Assembly (NCBI GenBank): GCA_964019695.1
Contig: OZ026530.1
Span: forward strand, 36,380,835 to 36,444,834
Reading direction: 5' to 3'
Length of the DNA stretch: 64,000 bases
Source: Loripinus fragilis
Lineage: Eukaryota > Mollusca > Bivalvia > Lucinida > Lucinidae
Shown here: piece after piece, positions 55,068 to 64,000 of the stretch
Layout of the letters: the number at the start of each line of letters is the position of its first letter
Numbering within the stretch: the first letter of the stretch is position 1
Notes under the pieces: model-generated
What the model saw: only the letters and a program-made list of their open reading frames with translations
Database searches by the model: none
What the model was told of the DNA's origin: nothing
Made by a program: the position numbers and the translations under genes

Positions 55068-57390
55068 AGGATATTCACATTTTTGGAATGAATATGTCAT
55101 TTATTTCATCGAGTGAAGCGAAAAAATTATATTTCATGAGTGGCGAAGCCACGAATGAAATATACATTTTCTCGCTTCACGAGATGAAATAAATGGCATA
55201 TTCATTCCAAAAATTTGAATTTTCTTTTTATTTTATACAATTTTAAGCGTGACAGATTTTTTGCACTAAATGACGTAATACACGTTCGCACATTACGTCA
55301 TTTTAATGATGACGTTGCATAACGTTCAACGGTCGGCAAAACGGAGCAGGAGTAGAAAAAGTGAAAATTTCAGCAAATCCGGACAAATTTATTACCAAAA
55401 TGTTCCTTGCGATCTAACTAAGAAAATGAATACCCACACTTTATGTTTTTGTCCACTAATAAGAAAGTTACAGGCGTTTGAAATTCTGAAGTGGGCTAAA
55501 TGAAGCCAAGGCAGAAAGCAAAGGACATCCTATTTCACCCGTGAAATACAACTTATATTTTCACGGCTGTGAAAATACAGCTTTTTATATTTTCACAGCT
55601 GTGAAATACAGCTTTTTAGCTCACCTGAGCCGAAGGCTCCGAGGTGAGCTATTAGTATACCAGTGACTCTGGCGTCCGTCGTCCGTCCGTCGTCCGTCCG
55701 TCCGTCCGTCCGTCGTCCGTCCGTCAACATTTTCAAACATCTTCTCCTCTGAAACCACTGGGCCAATTGAACTCAAATTTCATATGGAGACTCCTTAGGA
55801 TGGGGGAACGAAAAATTGTTCAAATGTTCCTGGTCACATGACCAAGATGGCCGCCATGCCCATATATGGTAAAAACCCTTTAAAAATCTTCTTCTCCAGA
55901 ACTAGAAGGCTGATGACCTTGGGACTTGGTATGTAGCATCGGGGATGTGGGGCCTACCAAGTTTGTTCAATTAATGATTCTAGGTTGACCTTGACCTACT
56001 TAACGTCAAGGTCAAATTTGCTTCCTAATACATTTAAATTGGATTTTTTTTGAAAAGTTGATTTTTTGAATACTGTTAAAGCCAAAATGATTATTCTTAC
56101 TTGATATGTTGAAACTTATGAGACAATGGCTATAAATAAGTTTCAAAGGTCAAGGTTGACCTTTGCCCTTTCAGCCAAGGTCGCTCATATTGTGGTCCTA
56201 TCAATATATTAAAACATAGTTTTCTCACAAACCATTGCTCCAATTGAGCTCAAATTTCATGTGAAGACTCCTTATGATAAGTCAGCCAAAATTTGTACAA
56301 AATATTTTGGTCACATGACAAAGATGGCCGCCATGCCCATATATGGTAAAAACCTTTTAAAAATCTTCATCTCCAGAACCAGAAGGCCAGTAACCTTGAG
56401 ACTTGGTATGTAGTATTGGGGATGTGGGGCCTACCAAGTGTGTTCAAATGATGAGCCTAGGGTGACTTTGACCTACTTAATGTCAAGGTCAAGTTTGCTT
56501 CCTAATGCATTTGAATGGGAAATTTTTTGAAAAGTTGATTTTTTGAATACTGTGGAAGCCAAAGTCATTATTCTCACTTGACATGTTCAATCTAGTGTCT
56601 ATAGATAAGTTTCAAAGGTCAAGGTTGATCTTTGACCTTTCAGCCAATGTCGCTTATATTGGAGTCCCATCAACATATTAAAACATAGTTTTCTCAGACA
56701 ATTCTTAGCCAATTGAAACCAAATTTCATATGACAACTCCTTATTACTGGTTAGCCAAAACTTATACAAATTGTTATGGTCGCATGACTAACATGGCCAC
56801 CATGCCCATATATGGTAAAAACGTTTTAAATCTCTTCTTCTCTGGAACCAAAAGGCAATCAGCTTTAGGACTTGGTTTGTAGGATCGGGGATGTGGGCCC
56901 TACCAGGTTAGCACAAATGATGAATCTAGGTTGACCTTGACCTACTTTATGGCAGGGTCAAATTTGAATCCTAATGCATATATATGGAGAAAATCTTAAA
57001 ATGTTCATTTTCTTTAACTGAGCCGAATTCACAATAGTTAAACCTATTGAGACAATGGTTTATTAAGTACCAAATGTCCAGCTGACCTGTGACTTTTTAT
57101 CCAAGGCCACTCATTTGGACTGCCACATACCTATCTAAACATCTTTTTATCAGAAATCACTGGGCTGTTTGATGGATTATTCATTAGATTGTTTAGGTCA
57201 CTTGACCAAAATGTATATGGTAAAAAACAAAATTTGTTCCATTATAAGCTGTAGTTGACCTTGACCTATTTAAACATTATTAAGGAGATCAGGTGAGCGC
57301 CTCAGGACCTTCAGGTCCTCTAGTTTAAAATATGCATTATATTTAATACATAATTTCCTGTATTTCATTACTTTGTATATAATAAAACGC
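55068..57390 (+). mobile_element. Foldback element with TTTCACNGCTGTGAAA palindromes, copy 2, interrupted
   Basis: 55082-55205 is a hairpin (GAATGAATATGTCATTTATT and inverse), then TTTTCACGGCTGTGAAAATA palindromes to 55617. After a long insertion, AAATATGCATTATATTTAAT resumes at 57328, in the same order as in 12918-13500. Confidence 0.7.
55618..57323 (+). mobile_element. AGCTCACCTGAGC element, 1.7 kb
   Basis: Starts AGCTCACCTGAGCCGAAGG with a small hairpin, then a CCGT run (55675-55728), and ends AGGTGAGCGCCTCAGGACCT with TCAGGTCCTCTAG. Inside are three diverged units of about 465 bp, marked by GGCCGCCATGCCCATATATG and similar (near 55850, 56328 and 56788) and GGTTGACCTTGACCTA. No protein frame. 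Confidence 0.8.
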
Positions 57391-57714
57391 GATATATATT
57401 GGCAGCCAGTGGAAGGATTTGGAAAACGAAAATGCCTGTGATGTCATACTTGACTTTTTTAAACTTAGGCCTATGATTGAATACTTTGTAAACAAAAATG
57501 GAAAACGAGGCGAAATATTTTTTGAAACTTAAAATGAAAACGAAATGAAACCTCTTTTATGCAGTACGGAAAGGACCGATTTCGGTGTTGTTTAGTAATT
57601 ATGTAACTTATTTTTATGTTCCGCATTATCAGAAAAAGGAAAGCGAGTTCCGTTGGCTGAAAAATAACAACAGCCAGTCGAGTGTTCAGTATGGTGACAA
57701 ATGTTACTTTGAGT
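57391..57714. other. Spacer, nothing recognised
   Basis: No coding or repeat signal supported. Confidence 0.35.
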
Positions 57715-58095
57715 GTTTAATTCAGCCAGATATAGAGAATACTTAGGTGAGCGTCCTTTGATATCAAGTATACCAGGCAAGACTTTGAGAACGCTTGTTG
57801 ACATCGCGAGGCTAACCGAGCGATTCAACGTGCGTTCTCAAAGCCGAGCCTGGTAAACTTGATATCAAACGCGCGAACCTAAATGATCAGTTTACAAGTT
57901 GATTCACTTTTCAAACTTAGACTAGCTATTATGACGTCATTAACTAGTTTTGTGTCGATTCAATGTCATTGACGACGTCATTCAAAACGTTCAACGTCAT
58001 GGTGACCTGATAAAGGCACATGCCATGAGATATGCAACGTTATCAGGCCAACGTGCAACAATGCAGTTAGTATTAGAGGTTACTGATAAACACTG
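57715..58095 (-). mobile_element. Single-unit copy of the 90-bp-unit element
   Basis: AGATATAGAGAATACTTAGG to GAGAACGCTTGTTGACATCG occurs once, followed by the inverted part (CTCAAAGCCGAGCCTGGTAA), GACGTCATTCAAAACGTTCA and GACCTGATAAAGGCAC, parallel to 20372-20735. Confidence 0.8.
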
Positions 58096-59526
58096 TTTTT
58101 TCAATAAGCAGGTACAATAAAGAGTTTGTTCGTTTACTCTTATATGGTGCACACTGCCTTGATTGTTAGTACTTATTTTTAAATACATTATCGTGCTTGT
58201 TTATTCAACAAAAAAATCAATTTACTGGTCCTTTCTAAAAAGTTGTGTTCTGTTCATTGCTCAAAATTCAAATGTTCGTTACTGGCGCCTTTCAAGATAT
58301 TTGTGTTTGATATTGCACAGCTATGACAAAACAATACATAACATCTGTTTCTTTTGCAAACTAAATCCAGTATACCATTGCTTTTGTGATTATAACTGCC
58401 ACATTAAAAGTATCGCCAATTTTCGCATTTTAAAAAAAACGTCCGTTATTCTAGTTCCAAATCAGTGTATTCTCACTGAAATAAACTAATACTTTATTGA
58501 AAACTGTGTTTATTATCAATTTATATCGAATGTTCAATTAGTGTTCAAGTAATTTGGCGATGTATAAAAGATATACTCCAAATTTAGATGACCTTATATC
58601 TTCTATTAGTAATTAAAAGTAAATTATAAAATGTCCGTGTTCTTAGATTTGACAAATTCATAACGCTAGCTTGGTGTTTTGTTCATCTGAAACCAATGAG
58701 TGCATGTGAAGGTACTATCTGATTTGGATAAAAATGGCTTGCAAATCATAATGTGAAAAAAAACTAGCCTAGTTAATGTGCAAAAAATGTACGTTATTAA
58801 AATGTTAGTTACCTATTTTTTTTAACATAAGCCACTACTTATGTGAGATCTCCACATTTGCAATTTTATGGCGTCATAGCGATTATTAATGACGCATGAA
58901 CCTCTCCTTCCCGCCATATAATGCAAATGAGCGTCGTTTCTGTGCTGTAACATTGGAATCTTGGAAATTTGTAAGGTCGCTTAACTCAATTTTATGAAAC
59001 CCATGTATAGAATTGTATGATGTGTTACATTATTCTTTTAAACACAGGCATGTAAGCAAATGGCCATTCTTCATGCATAAAAATTATCTGGTCGTTTGAT
59101 TTTCTGTTTCTCACATGCAGCACCCAGTAAACTTTCCAAAATGTTCGTTACCCTGCGGTAACGAACATTTTGTATGTATGGCAAGTATTCTGAGAACTGT
59201 AAAATGATTTCAGTGAAGCTACAGGCAGTGCTCTGTCATTTATTTTGTACATGAATAAATTATATCTTTATTTAAGTTCTGATTACACATATTTGCAAAT
59301 TAACTACCTTGTCAATGTGCCTCTATCTTCAAAGAGCTCTGTTTTAATGTGCGTTTTGAGATGTGGTATTTCTAATTATCAATTTTTAACTTGGTAAGCC
59401 ATAAGTCTTAAAGCTGTTTAATAACAGATGTATTATAGTAAATCTGCATAACTGATAATGTTCATAGGCGATATTTACTTACCTTATCCAAATGGTAAAG
59501 AAATACCCCTTGACACCTTTGATAAA
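58096..59526. other. Intergenic, nothing recognised
   Basis: A 108-codon plus frame (58163-58489) has no recognised domain. AAATGTTCGTTACC occurs with its inverse GGTAACGAACATTT near 59140-59172. Confidence 0.4.
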
Positions 59527-59818
59527 TTCACTACTGGACAGACAGTCCAAGTAGTCAATATAGAAATAAACACATCTTTGAATATGTGGCCAGTCATGAA
59601 AAATTCCATGGTATCAAGGCTGTTTTGAATTATTTTGAGACAGGACATGGGAAGGGCCCTTGTGATGGCCAGGTGGCACTTGCAAACGACTTGCCCACCA
59701 GGCTGTCAGAAGCAGCAAAGTCCTTATTCAAGATGCTGAGGGATTTTATGATTTAGCAGCTCTTTCAAGTATGATAAATGTGACTGACGTTCAAGCATGT
59801 GTCAAGCTCAAGATTTAG
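59527..59818 (+). pseudogene. Fragment of a repeated protein family with HGKGPCDG motif
   Basis: The plus frame gives YWTDSPSSQYRNKHIFEYV, ASHEKFHGIKAVLNYFETG and HGKGPCDG; after a frameshift near 59718 it continues VLIQDAEGFYDLAALSSM to a stop at about 59818. I recall this WTDSPxSQYRN ... HGKGPCDG block from multi-copy, probably transposon-linked proteins of invertebrates; their function is unknown to me. Stops precede 59527, so only a C-terminal piece remains. Confidence 0.6.
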
Positions 59819-60427
59819 CGAATCTCAAGCGCGAGCTTAGGAAATAGTCTTCCAGCAATCAACGGTACTATGAAAGTACACGCTGTTGTTGCATTGGGTC
59901 AGTCTCAATTAAGATAAGAGATACAAGCTGCTACTGTGAGACATGACAAGGACGAGCAGCTCATTTTGATCTCTTTCGAAGCATAGACACACAGGTGCTC
60001 TTTAAATAATGCCAAAATAAACTGTTCAAACGTTTATTGTCATAACATAGTTAAACATTTGAGAAGTTAAAATGTTCGTTACCCAAAATATTTTTTACTT
60101 TGGAATGTTCAACTTCATTACCATGATTTGAAGCGGATTTTGACCTTATTCTAAGAGTATACACAGTTACTGTTTGAAAATAGCAAAAATAAGCTGTCCC
60201 CTGTATTAATGATGCGTGTATACGTAAGTCCAATTTACGCAGCATACTATGTGAAATGTTCGTTACCAAATTATTTTTGGCTTAGGTAAAGCTATATTAA
60301 CAGAGTTGTGCTTTTTTTAGGATTTATTTTAAAGATAAAAACATATAATACAACACATGCTAAAGAAATGCGCTTGACAACGCATACAAGGATAAATACA
60401 TTTGTATTCGGTGTTAAAATGGCATGA
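59819..60427. other. Spacer, nothing recognised
   Basis: AATGTTCGTTACC phrases at 60072 and 60254 echo 59140-59172. No gene. Confidence 0.4.
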
Positions 60428-61867
60428 AAGGATCATTGACACTTGCTATGGGTAAATGCCTATGGTTTTCAGTAAAAATAAAAGTTTGTCAATCGTCCCT
60501 TTCTTCACCTTAAAGCTACCCTGACCTGAGTACTTTATGGCTGTGAAATCCGTTTTCGATATCAAATGCTTTAAAGATGTAAAATTTTGGGTAGAACAAT
60601 CAGTTTTACATTATAATATATAGAAATCCGAAAACATTTTTTAAAATATCATTCCCCCCCGTGTGCCAGCAAAAGCTTTGGCATGTATATGTGTTACCGT
60701 ATTTTACACATTGTATGGAAGTGGTTTGCTGGCACACGGGGGGGGGAAAGATGTTCAGCAGCCCGAAAACCCAGGGCCTAAGCCCAAAAAATGCCTTTTC
60801 AACCAAGTAAGAAATTACTGACAGTAATGAAGTTCTCTGGAACCAACCTCCTAAATTGCTTTGTATTCTGTGCTAGTTTAATATAAAGTACTTAAAGATA
60901 AAAAGTAGAATTAGCAAGGTTTTATGCATTTTTTCATATGAAAAAATCTCACTGTTATTAAATGACACATTCTTTTGCAAACGTCCTGTAGTTATCTATT
61001 TGCATGCTAGGGAATTGTTAATGTTTTATTTTCGTCTGCTGACTTTCTTCAAAATTAAGTTTTTAAAAATAAACCACCCAGGACCACCATCAGAGTATCA
61101 AACAGTTTGGATCCAGATCAAGACCGATATTCTGTTGGTCTTCATCTGGGTTCAAACTGTTTGCAAAAGGCTATAGGCAGACGACAAAATTATCCACTGG
61201 CATGCAAAGAGTTATGACAGATAAATACTTTAGTGTTCAATAGATTGTCTCATATAAGGATGTACATGTATATATATATACCATAAATATTCGGACACTT
61301 TAAATATATTAAACATGCTATGCCCTTTAAACAAAGCATAAGTAATATTCAAAGGATCTAGTTAGAATCAGTTTTACTTTCCAATGCTAAATGGGACACT
61401 TTCTTTCCTCCAAAAATATTTATTTCCTTTGTTGAGCTTTCATTTTTGTATTATTTACGGTACATGTAGTCAAAAATGTACAGGTAACTTCTAAATTATC
61501 TCCCCAAAATCATTTTATTTCAAAACATATTTTGTTTTTAAAACAATTTCATCAATTATCGCGATCCGTTGATACTCTGCTTATGGTATTTTCAATAGAT
61601 ATCACCATGCCTACCAAATAAATCAAGAAAACGTGCAGAAATGACTTTTAAAGCACTTTTTATTTTCAAGAAATTTCAGACCCCCTCCCCTTTCTACCCG
61701 CCATATCTCTCGAGTGCGTAGGAATTTTGAAAATATTTTGCTAGCTGGCTCTTGCCATTAGATTCATCTATTGCACTAATACTACATGCACCACACTTGA
61801 AGCTCAAAAGCAGCGTTCTGGGAATCGGAAAAATAGGCGTATAAGGCCCAAACCGTCAATGATCCTT
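60428..61867 (+). mobile_element. 1,440-bp element with AAGGATCATTGAC ends, copy 2
   Basis: Same ends, order and length as 45225-46664, with scattered substitutions and small indels (for example a shorter C-run at 60655). Confidence 0.9.
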
Positions 61868-63581
61868 TACATTTTATCCTACATTAATTCAAGACATCTG
61901 TAATTTTAAAAGTTTAGATAAGTGATAACTTGACTGTAACGTAGCTCCAGCTACAGACTTATAACCGAAATCGTAAACTGTATATCCGCGTTGTGTAATT
62001 TTAACCATATTGACTAAATCAAGTCAAAGTCATTTCTATAATTTAATAAGACATAATCACGACAACCCAATCAGGGTGAGCGCCAGCGCTCAAGACTGAC
62101 AACAGAACTACTGCATTCTGAGTCTATCTCTGACTAGCTTTCTCTGATCTCGCTCTAGTCTGATAGTTTGATAAACAGATAAACTGATCAACTGAAGTGT
62201 ATGGCCAACCTTCCATTATTTTATGCTGTTTCTGGATTTTGTAATTTTCCTCTAAACTTTCGATAGCATCGTGGGTTGAAAGGCACGCCTGTTTTGCTTT
62301 CACAAATGACAAAGTTTTGATGGTTAAACTTAAAACATTAATTCTTACATGACTGTCCTGCCATTCAGTTTTGAGTCCGTATCCCAACAATAACTTGTTA
62401 TTGTGGGGACTGAGCCTCAACTTGAAACAACATCCATAGGCTTGTGAAGCTAGTGGATCAAACCTATGACCCCTAACTCCTCAGGCCTACAGATATTCAC
62501 TTATATCACTTATTGAACTGCACATGCATGATAAAGGTCCAAGAAGGCCTAACTTTTGTACTTTGCATGAGCTTATGTTTCTAATAGTCACAGGTTAATT
62601 CTCATCATATGATGTCCCCACACCCAAAGCGATGACTTAAATATATGCCAAATATTATTTTTAAAGGTCAGGCATGTGATTAGTATACTTTATCGAACCT
62701 TTGGAAAACAGAACAGCCTTACAGGCCATTAAGATTACTTTGGTCATTTTGTTACGTCACCTTTCAACATTATTTCAGTCATACTGAGCATACGTTAACG
62801 TCACTACGTTACAACTGTCATTATTTCTATTCAGCGACTTTGAAAATGGATTACCAGAGGCATCAGACTTATCTAGCTTTTATGTATGCTGGTGAATGTA
62901 AACACCATAGTTCAATAAAATGTTCGTTACATTTTGGACACTTTTTACTTGGTGCAGTTTGTCAAAGCATCATCATATATTTGTCCAATACATATTTGAT
63001 CAGAATAAGCACACACTGGATGCTTATTTTACATTAAACTAGCCAGATATGTTGTGAAATAGTGTAACATCGTGGTTCCAAAACATACTAAATGCAGAAA
63101 TACTTGTGAAACCAGATTACCAGAGATAAGAGATCATATTTATTCTCACATTTTGAGTGGTATAACTACATTCAGGTATTTGCATTTGAGTTTTTTAGTC
63201 ACAATGGACATATGAAATTAAAATATAACAAAATACAGAGCCATTGGACAAGATACATGATGATGTTTGGACACATTTATCATTGTTATACTAAGTAACG
63301 TATATTTCTGTACACATAATTAAAGCAAAAGGGTGGCTTCATTCCTGTATTTATATCACAGAAACTGTTTAAGTGGTGCATTTAAATTTTTGACTACCTA
63401 TCACCAGGAACCTGTAAGAATATTTAGGCAAAACCTTAATACTGTCATAAGAAGTTTATTTTTAAGAGTCTCACATGGTGAATTGGACCTTATTATTGAA
63501 AAACAGTGAATTTAGCATGATATCCATTATGGAACTACAGAGGAGGAACTCTGACGGTCGTTAAATTATGGCCTGATACAT
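61868..63581. other. Intergenic, nothing recognised
   Basis: Short frames at 62124-62420 (minus) and 62840-63037 (plus) show no domain. AAATGTTCGTTACATTTT at 62920 echoes the phrase near 59140. Confidence 0.4.
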
Positions 63582-63776
63582 GTGTTTGTTTGTTTGATTT
63601 GAGTCTTTACGTCCCATCAAAAATCTTACAGTTAATCAGGGACGGGTCTTCCTGGGTTTAATCAGTACTAAGATAGGATAAATGTGTCTTGCTCAAGGAT
63701 CACAACGCTGTGACGCCGGTGAGGCTCGAACCCTCGGTCTCGAGTAAAGCACTCTACCACTGAGCCACTGCGCTCC
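63582..63776 (-). mobile_element. tRNA-derived SINE, minus strand
   Basis: Reverse of the 37765 SINE: GTTTGTTTGTTTGATT tail, CGTCCCATCA, GACGGGTCTTCCTGGG, AGGCTCGAACC (B box) and CACTGAGCCACTGCGCTCC head. Complete; no clear target duplication. Confidence 0.9.
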
Positions 63777-64000
63777 GTAGAAGTGCGTTGTGTAAGTCAC
63801 TTAAAAAGCACGTCTAATTGTAAAAGCAACCAACACCTGTTGGTTGGTGACAAAACCTGTGCCACTGTTTACCTTTTCCGTAAGACTATAATATAAGAAT
63901 AGATCAACAAAAGATTTGAAGCGTGACTATATTTACTAGAAATAGGGGTTTCATGCGTTTATTTACATTTACTATAATATGTTACCCCGCATACATTTTC
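63777..64000. other. Window end, nothing recognised
   Basis: A short hairpin at about 63829-63850 (CCAACACCTGTTGGTTGG). No coding signal. Confidence 0.5.

Noticed and set aside
58163..58489. 108-codon plus-strand frame
   Set aside because: No domain, no splice context, AT-driven composition.

Overview
This is a eukaryotic, AT-rich and very repeat-dense window with intron-containing genes. The repeats suggest a bivalve mollusc, probably a heterodont clam: short interspersed elements (SINEs) with a tRNA-like head and a CAAA-rich tail, many short hairpin elements, and long CCGT-rich elements starting AGCTCACCTGAGC. The species call rests on recall of such repeats, not on a search. There are no bacterial operons, rRNA genes or CRISPR arrays. 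One 23-base assembly gap lies at 91-113.

Two genes look intact. They are a same-strand paralogous pair of C2H2 zinc-finger genes about 25 kb apart: gene A (exons 5631-5922, 9019-9132, 11174-12882; 704 codons) and gene B (exons 30929-31202, 32603-32722, 34588-37199; 1001 codons). Both have three exons, two phase-1 introns that split a glycine codon, a novel-looking N-terminal module and a C-terminal finger array. Gene B has doubled about 293 codons internally, repeats its last 168 bp after the stop codon, and has six 19-bp repeats ending at its start codon. Gene A carries three 32-codon repeats, and a hairpin element ends 14 bases before its last exon. I recognise no named orthologue; nuclear DNA binding is inferred from the fingers.

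Layout. 1-5.6 kb: hairpin elements, tandem repeats and unassigned DNA. 5.6-12.9 kb: gene A. 12.9-18 kb: hairpin elements and a 41-bp tandem array inside terminal inverted repeats. 18-21 kb: a broken Tc1-like transposase and a decayed zinc-finger pseudogene cut up by mobile elements. 21-30.8 kb: nested inverted-repeat elements and a reverse-transcriptase-protein remnant. 30.8-37.4 kb: gene B. 39-48.7 kb: a decayed DIRS-like retrotransposon whose gag is split by a 6,490-bp element bounded by TTAA duplications and about 365-bp inverted repeats; that element itself contains a 1,440-bp inverted-repeat element with a second copy at 60.4 kb. 51-57.4 kb: a pogo-type transposase remnant, a retroposon with a 14-bp target duplication, and long AGCTCACC elements. 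59.5 kb: a broken copy of a protein family with an HGKGPCDG motif. 63.6 kb: a minus-strand SINE.

The most informative material is the zinc-finger pair changing by tandem duplication, and the nested insertions that give a relative time order. All element families were inferred by comparing stretches within this window by eye, so copy boundaries are approximate unless a target duplication is stated.
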